Source of the DNA: Pectinophora gossypiella
Taxonomy: Eukaryota; Arthropoda; Insecta; Lepidoptera; Gelechiidae
Direction: 5' to 3'
NCBI RefSeq assembly: GCF_024362695.1
Contig: NC_065421.1
Coordinates: forward strand, 11,408,598 to 11,472,597
DNA length: 64,000 nucleotides
Position numbers and translations under genes: made by a program. Each line of letters begins with the position of its first letter. Position 1 is the first letter of the stretch. Of the stretch, positions 24,801-30,800 are shown in pieces. The notes under the pieces were generated by a model. It made no database searches, was not told the origin of the DNA, and saw only the letters and a list, made by a program, of their open reading frames with translations.

Positions 24801-27800
24801 GGGGATTAAAATGGTCACATCGAAACCATTCACCTGAAAAAGCGATAGTATTTTTATATGACATTGAAGACAATTGCTGTTCAGCAATAAGGCCGCCTAT
24901 TGTGCTTATGTTTTATTCGTATGTTTATGTCCTTTATTGTTTATGTTCTTGTGCAATAATGTATTATTGATTGATTGACATTTATTGACATTGGGCACTT
25001 TTAACGTAACAAAGCATCACGGCTGTATCCTCGAAGGGGAAGGCAGAGGGGTATATATTAATATACCCACTCCTCGCCAGCTATGCACTTTACTTTTGTA
25101 TATGCGCAAATGTAAAACTGTAATATTGCTTTTTAGATGAATTGCGTTGATGTGACGCTTTTAGACCGCCAATTAAAAACGTTAATGAAGGAATTAATAT
25201 AAAAAACAACGAGAATGTCATCCCTGTTCCGATTAGGCTTGCCTACTTGTAGATTCTTTGAGGCATTCGCCGATCAAACTTAAGATCTCTCGTCATCGAG
25301 TTTGCAATGTCGTGGTGACTTCTTCCAACATCTTTTGAAATTAAAGTAAAAAACATAACTGATTTTCGCGTTCCCTGTAAAGTAAAGCTGGATAGGTATA
25401 GTCGTTAACAATTCGTGTATTTTACGATACATGATTGTCTTGCTTCTGCGTTTTCGAATAAGATAAAATTTGTGATGCATGAGATGGCTCAAATCACTCT
25501 CTCGATAAAATTCAGAACATGAATGAATCACCGGAAAGTCACACGAAATTCGAACCATGGTTTTATGAATTAAGATACTTATGTTTCCCCAATCATATCG
25601 AATTTTCAAAACAATGTTCATTCCTTCACTGATGTTTGATTAACTTTTAGATACTTAAGTAGAAAATTGTGAATGGTATTTAGAATTTGAGTTTGAATAC
25701 ACCTTTTAACTCCCAGCATTCTCTTCAACTATAAGAGCTATTTTAAATAATTCTTTCTATCTCTCTAATCGTAACAGTCTACCAGCAGCTATACAGGGAC
25801 CATAGCACACATGAATAGGGTGTTAGTGACATCGTAACGAAAACTCCATGATTCAGAACATGATTCTAAGTGATATCACTTGATATCAACTCTAACGTGG
25901 TCTTAATCAGTCCCCCTTAGTATTGTGTAGGTATTTATGGGATTTTTAACTTGAATCAATGGTTATTGTTGTATGTCGTTTCCATATCTCAAAAGAAAAC
26001 CATCTAGCCATCTTGTTTCGGAAGATAAGTCTTCAGAAAACAAGACTACCCCTATTAAAATTAGAGTTCAAGGACGTAATTATTTATAGTAAGTAGTATA
26101 ATGATTTAGTATCAACTCGCTATGTCTGAGTTTTCAAGAAACACATATTTTTCGTTTCTTTATGATAAAACGACACGTTATGCTTTCGATTCTGCTCCGC
26201 ACCACCTAAATCCCTTGGTAGTTGCGGCTTCCGAATACATCCCGCTTAGGGACGATACGAAAAAGTATCGGCGTCCGAAGGAGCTACTAGCCATAGAGGC
26301 AGCCAATCAGCTCGCGACACCAAACACTTCAGGACCCCGATACCGACTAGGGTCGATTAATTCTTTCAAATATTTTTCCTCTCAGACGATGCTCTGAGCC
26401 GAGGTTCACGCCCAACTGGGCACCCTCAAGCCTGTTGTCTTAAACGATATACCGGGTGAGAGCCTTTTAGCGCTCCCCATTTGCCGGGCCAAGTAGTTAA
26501 TGCCATCTGCGGCAAATCCACAATAAGTCTCGTCAAAAAAGACACGTTATGCATATTCTTTGTATGTACAGTAGTGTAGGTAAAATACTACCCATTTTAT
26601 TCGTCTTCTCACAACACCAAATATTGAATTCAGACCGCATCAGAATAGATATTCTTGACCTAATAAGAGGACCATACCTTATCAAATGCATTAGCAATAT
26701 CTACAGATTCGTGTCAAAGTTTAGACAATCATCTAAACATCGTGTTTATAAGTAAACAAATGAGCGCTTGACCCCAGATAAATGGAAGTAAATTAGCTTT
26801 ATTCCGATATTTATTTAGATGGACATAACTCACGCTCAAACACCTATCGAGGTGGGCAGAGCCAACTAAGAGGTTGTGTCCACTCTAATCTGCATAAGTA
26901 CATGAACTATTTATTCTATACTATCGATAGTACCCGTAGCTCATTTAAATCAGTACTACTAATTCCAGTACACACCATCCAAGTTTAAGTTATTATACCT
27001 TATATACTATGGGTATCTTCTTCTTATCCTGTGGGTTATGTGGGTTACCAGCCTCATCAACCCTGGTGTCAGGGTTATGATTAAGCCGCCAAAGGCCCCT
27101 GACATGGCTCATGTAACGATTACTCACTTACATCAGTAAATAGTAACCGGGACCAACGGCTTAACGTGCCTTCCGAAGCACCGATCCTCTTACTATGGGT
27201 GATGAGCTGAGAATTTGTAATTGCAATTAAATGGTATGTAAATTGCCTTCTTGTGGAGCTAACAACACCGATATTGTGCTAGTGAGTGGTCTGTGATATA
27301 TAATATTAATTAATATAATAATATTTTGCGGTATATATACATTTTTATTATATTAATTATTCATTACATTAATTTGGGCGGAAGGCAAGAGGGAAACCAC
27401 TGCCCTATTTTTCCTAAAAAAGTAGCATTGAAAATGCTGCACCGACAAGAGCGTGGCTCTTTTGATGATGATGGTATACATTCATATCTATTTTGAGTAC
27501 CTACCTATCTTGGTAGAATAAGATAGTACGTACACTTAAATAGGAAGTTAAATAATAAAAATAATAGTTCGCTATAGTTTGCAGGTTGACCCCGCAATCT
27601 TTCGCAGTCAATAGTCGTTTATCTAACACCATTAGGCTGGTTCGCTCATTACGATCTTTACATACAGGCAGATGTCTTTAGCACATTAATTGATTATAGT
27701 TATACTTCATTAACTTTCAATTTATTTATAGTACCTAATATATTGTTTAGCTACCCATTTAAAGAGCATTTTTTTTTTAATTTGGAACGAAACCGATTTT

Positions 27801-30800
27801 TAAAAAGCATTTTTTTCCCCCTGTTCCACATATCCCTACTGGTCTATCCCTACTGGTAGGGAAGAATGGAATATTTTCCACATATAGATAGCTACTAGGG
27901 GGCATAGAATGATATTTTGCTTCCACCTATTTCTACTAAGATACAGTACAAGGTACCTAAAAGAATCATCCTCGACATTCCAATTTCCTGAATCAATTTA
28001 TTAGTAGGGATAAGTGGAAAAATATTCCCCCTAGTAGCTATATGTCGAAAAGTATTCCATTCTTCCCTACCAGTAGGGATAGACCAGTAGGGATAGACCA
28101 GTAGGGATAGACCAGTAGGGATAGACCAGTAGGGATAGACCAGTAGGGATAGACCAGTAGGGATAGACCAGTAGGGATAGACCAGTAGGGATAGACCAGT
28201 AGGGATAGACCAGTAGGGATAGACCAGTAGGGATAGACCAGTAGGTATAGACCAGTAGGGATAGACCAGTAGGGATATACCAGTAGGGATATACCAGTAG
28301 GTATAGACCAGTAGGGATATACCAGTAGGTATAGACCAGTAGGGATATTATGTGGAACAGGGGATATTTTCGACATGAAACTCACTATACTATACAATGT
28401 TGAGTAAAGTAACTCCTTAGTGACCAGCTACTTACTTAAAACATTAACGAAAACATAGGTAGTTACCCTACAAATAATACTGAAATTAGCTCTCGCGATA
28501 AATAACACAGGTTATTGTACACAGAACAGGATATAAAACAATAAGACTAACACAAGACAGACAAACGGTTCAGCTTATTTCTAGTAGAAATGTCTTCCAG
28601 CAGACCGGGAAAGAGATAATCTTCACACTCATTAAATCACTTTCTCATTCGCTTAATATCATTATCTATTAATTAAAAAATATAATATCCCGCGTAATAT
28701 ATTGACACCCCGTATGGTACGACACCGGTCAGTGTATGTCGAGTCCCCGCGACGAGAGGTCGTCATGTTGTGGTGCGTGTTATTACTGCTGGTCGGCTGT
28801 CGGGCGGAAGGTAGCTCTGCCAATAACTTGTCTATCTCACCTCTATCGTTTTGTATGTTCCTCGCTGTTACCCAATAAGCTGAAGACCTAAATCACCTTC
28901 TTACATGCCGATCTCTGTAAATTAACGTAATTATAACTAAGAGTTGAACTACGTCTCTAATTGGAAAATCCACGTATTAATGCCATCGAAAGCCAGGAAC
29001 AAACAAAACTTTTAACCCATTTGTATTTGTCCTTCCATAACTACAAGTAGAATTAACATGGAGTTTGTGAACGCTTTGACTAAAATAACGAATATTTCAT
29101 CCTACTAAGAAGGAGCATTCACAAACTCGAGTAGTTCGTAGTAGTAGCTAACAATTGGGGGTGGTAGATCCGGTGGAGGGCCCAGCTGGGATATCTGGAG
29201 AGCCGAGTGCTGTTGTGACGGGTGAGCTGGGGCGCAGCCTCAACCTGCGCTGCCTGTCGTACGGGTACCCCACGCCCGCCATCTACTGGTACCGCGGAGT
29301 CACCGGCCCCATGGTGCCCTTCAGCAGCACGCTCTACGAGGCCAGAGGAAACGTGCTGCAAATACGAGTGCTCAATTCCGAGACGCTAGGAGAGTACGCG
29401 TGCCAGGCGTACAACGGGATAGGCAAGCCGGCGTCATGGTCGGTGGTGGTGCAGGCGTACCGCCCCGCCGGCGGGGCCGACGGGCCGTGGCTAGTGCCGC
29501 GCGAGCAGGAGGTGCTGGTCACCCCGCGGCAGCCGCACACCGAGCCCGCCACCACGCCGCCGCCTGAGGTCGAGGTCCCCGTCTACACCGGTAAGGCAGC
29601 ACCAACCTCCAATACGCCGCGACACCACATATATTTGGATCTCCATGTTGCATGACTTACTTGTGCTTTGTTGTATGCTGCATGCTCTGTGTGGAATGGT
29701 TTGTTCTTCTACCAGCTTCTTTTATTACCTATATCACTAATTATGCCTATTTTAATTTTACTGGAGTAGGTACCGGGCACCTACATCCACAATATTTTTG
29801 TAGGCATAATATAAACAAATATTATCAAATTCTCACGAAGTTATCATTATTGTTTATTCTGATATAGAGTCTATAGACCTACGACTACTTGCGTATAAAG
29901 GGTAAATTCACAATAAATAATTTACATGTAATGATGTAATTCATGTAAAAATAAAAATATATTTTTAATGTAAGTAGCTTTGTTACAGGAAAACCACAAA
30001 ATCTATCTCATTAAATGTGGAATCTTTGATACAATAAACAATTACTTTACTGCATCCGATAGCTTGAATTACATTCCGAGAAAATTATATTTTTACGTCG
30101 ACTACTTTGTACAGGATGTTGCTTAAAATTGGGACATCGCAAATACAACATACACGCGATGCGACGCAAATGGAAAACTCTAATCTAATCTTTAAAATCC
30201 TTTACTATTTTGCGGCTAAAGTCAAGAGCAACTGCTTTGTATTGTCAATTTTTCATCAAGCTTTATTTATGAAATATTCGCAAATTTCGGCAGGTCCACA
30301 TGAAATATTTCCCCAAGGTTAAAAAAACAGGAGCAATAGATGGACTAGCCGATTTAAGCCTTACGAACGCGTCGCATCGCGCATGATGTATTACCTACCT
30401 TGAAACTCGAAGTATAATATTTATGTACGTGACAGTCCCGGTGAGCACGCGCATCGTGATGGCGAGCTCGACGGTGGCGCCGGGGTCGGAGCTGAGCATC
30501 CCGTGCGAGGTGGACGGCTACCCCACGCCCGACGTGTACTGGAGTAAGGACGGCGCCCGGCTGGCCAACACCGACCGCATACAACTCACTGGTACGTATA
30601 CTTTTTTTAATAATATAGACTCGCGTTTGACCATAATATCACCTGATTCTAAAAGACGATGTGGTCCAGGTTGGATCACGCTTACCTAGCAAATGGCTAT
30701 TCACTCTAGCCTGGAAGACTCCCAGATTATAACGAGATGGAAAAACAGACGACGGCAGACAGTTCCAATCCTTCGCTGTTCGCATCAACAACGAATATCC

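Larger units (their letters stand above)
25164..28690. other. Large papilin intron, AT-rich with repeat fragments
   Basis: Intron sequence between the Ig1 exon and the putative alternative first exon. It holds a LINE-tail segment around 26180-26545 (ending GCGGCAAATCCACAATAAGT), an antisense SINE at 27015-27198, a short LINE end at about 27365-27475, and the foldback element at 27817-28364. I see no credible coding exon between 25164 and 28690. Confidence 0.6.

Noticed and set aside
28038..28397. 119-codon antisense reading frame
   Set aside because: It is the translation of the 14-bp minisatellite (42-bp protein period) and has no other gene features.
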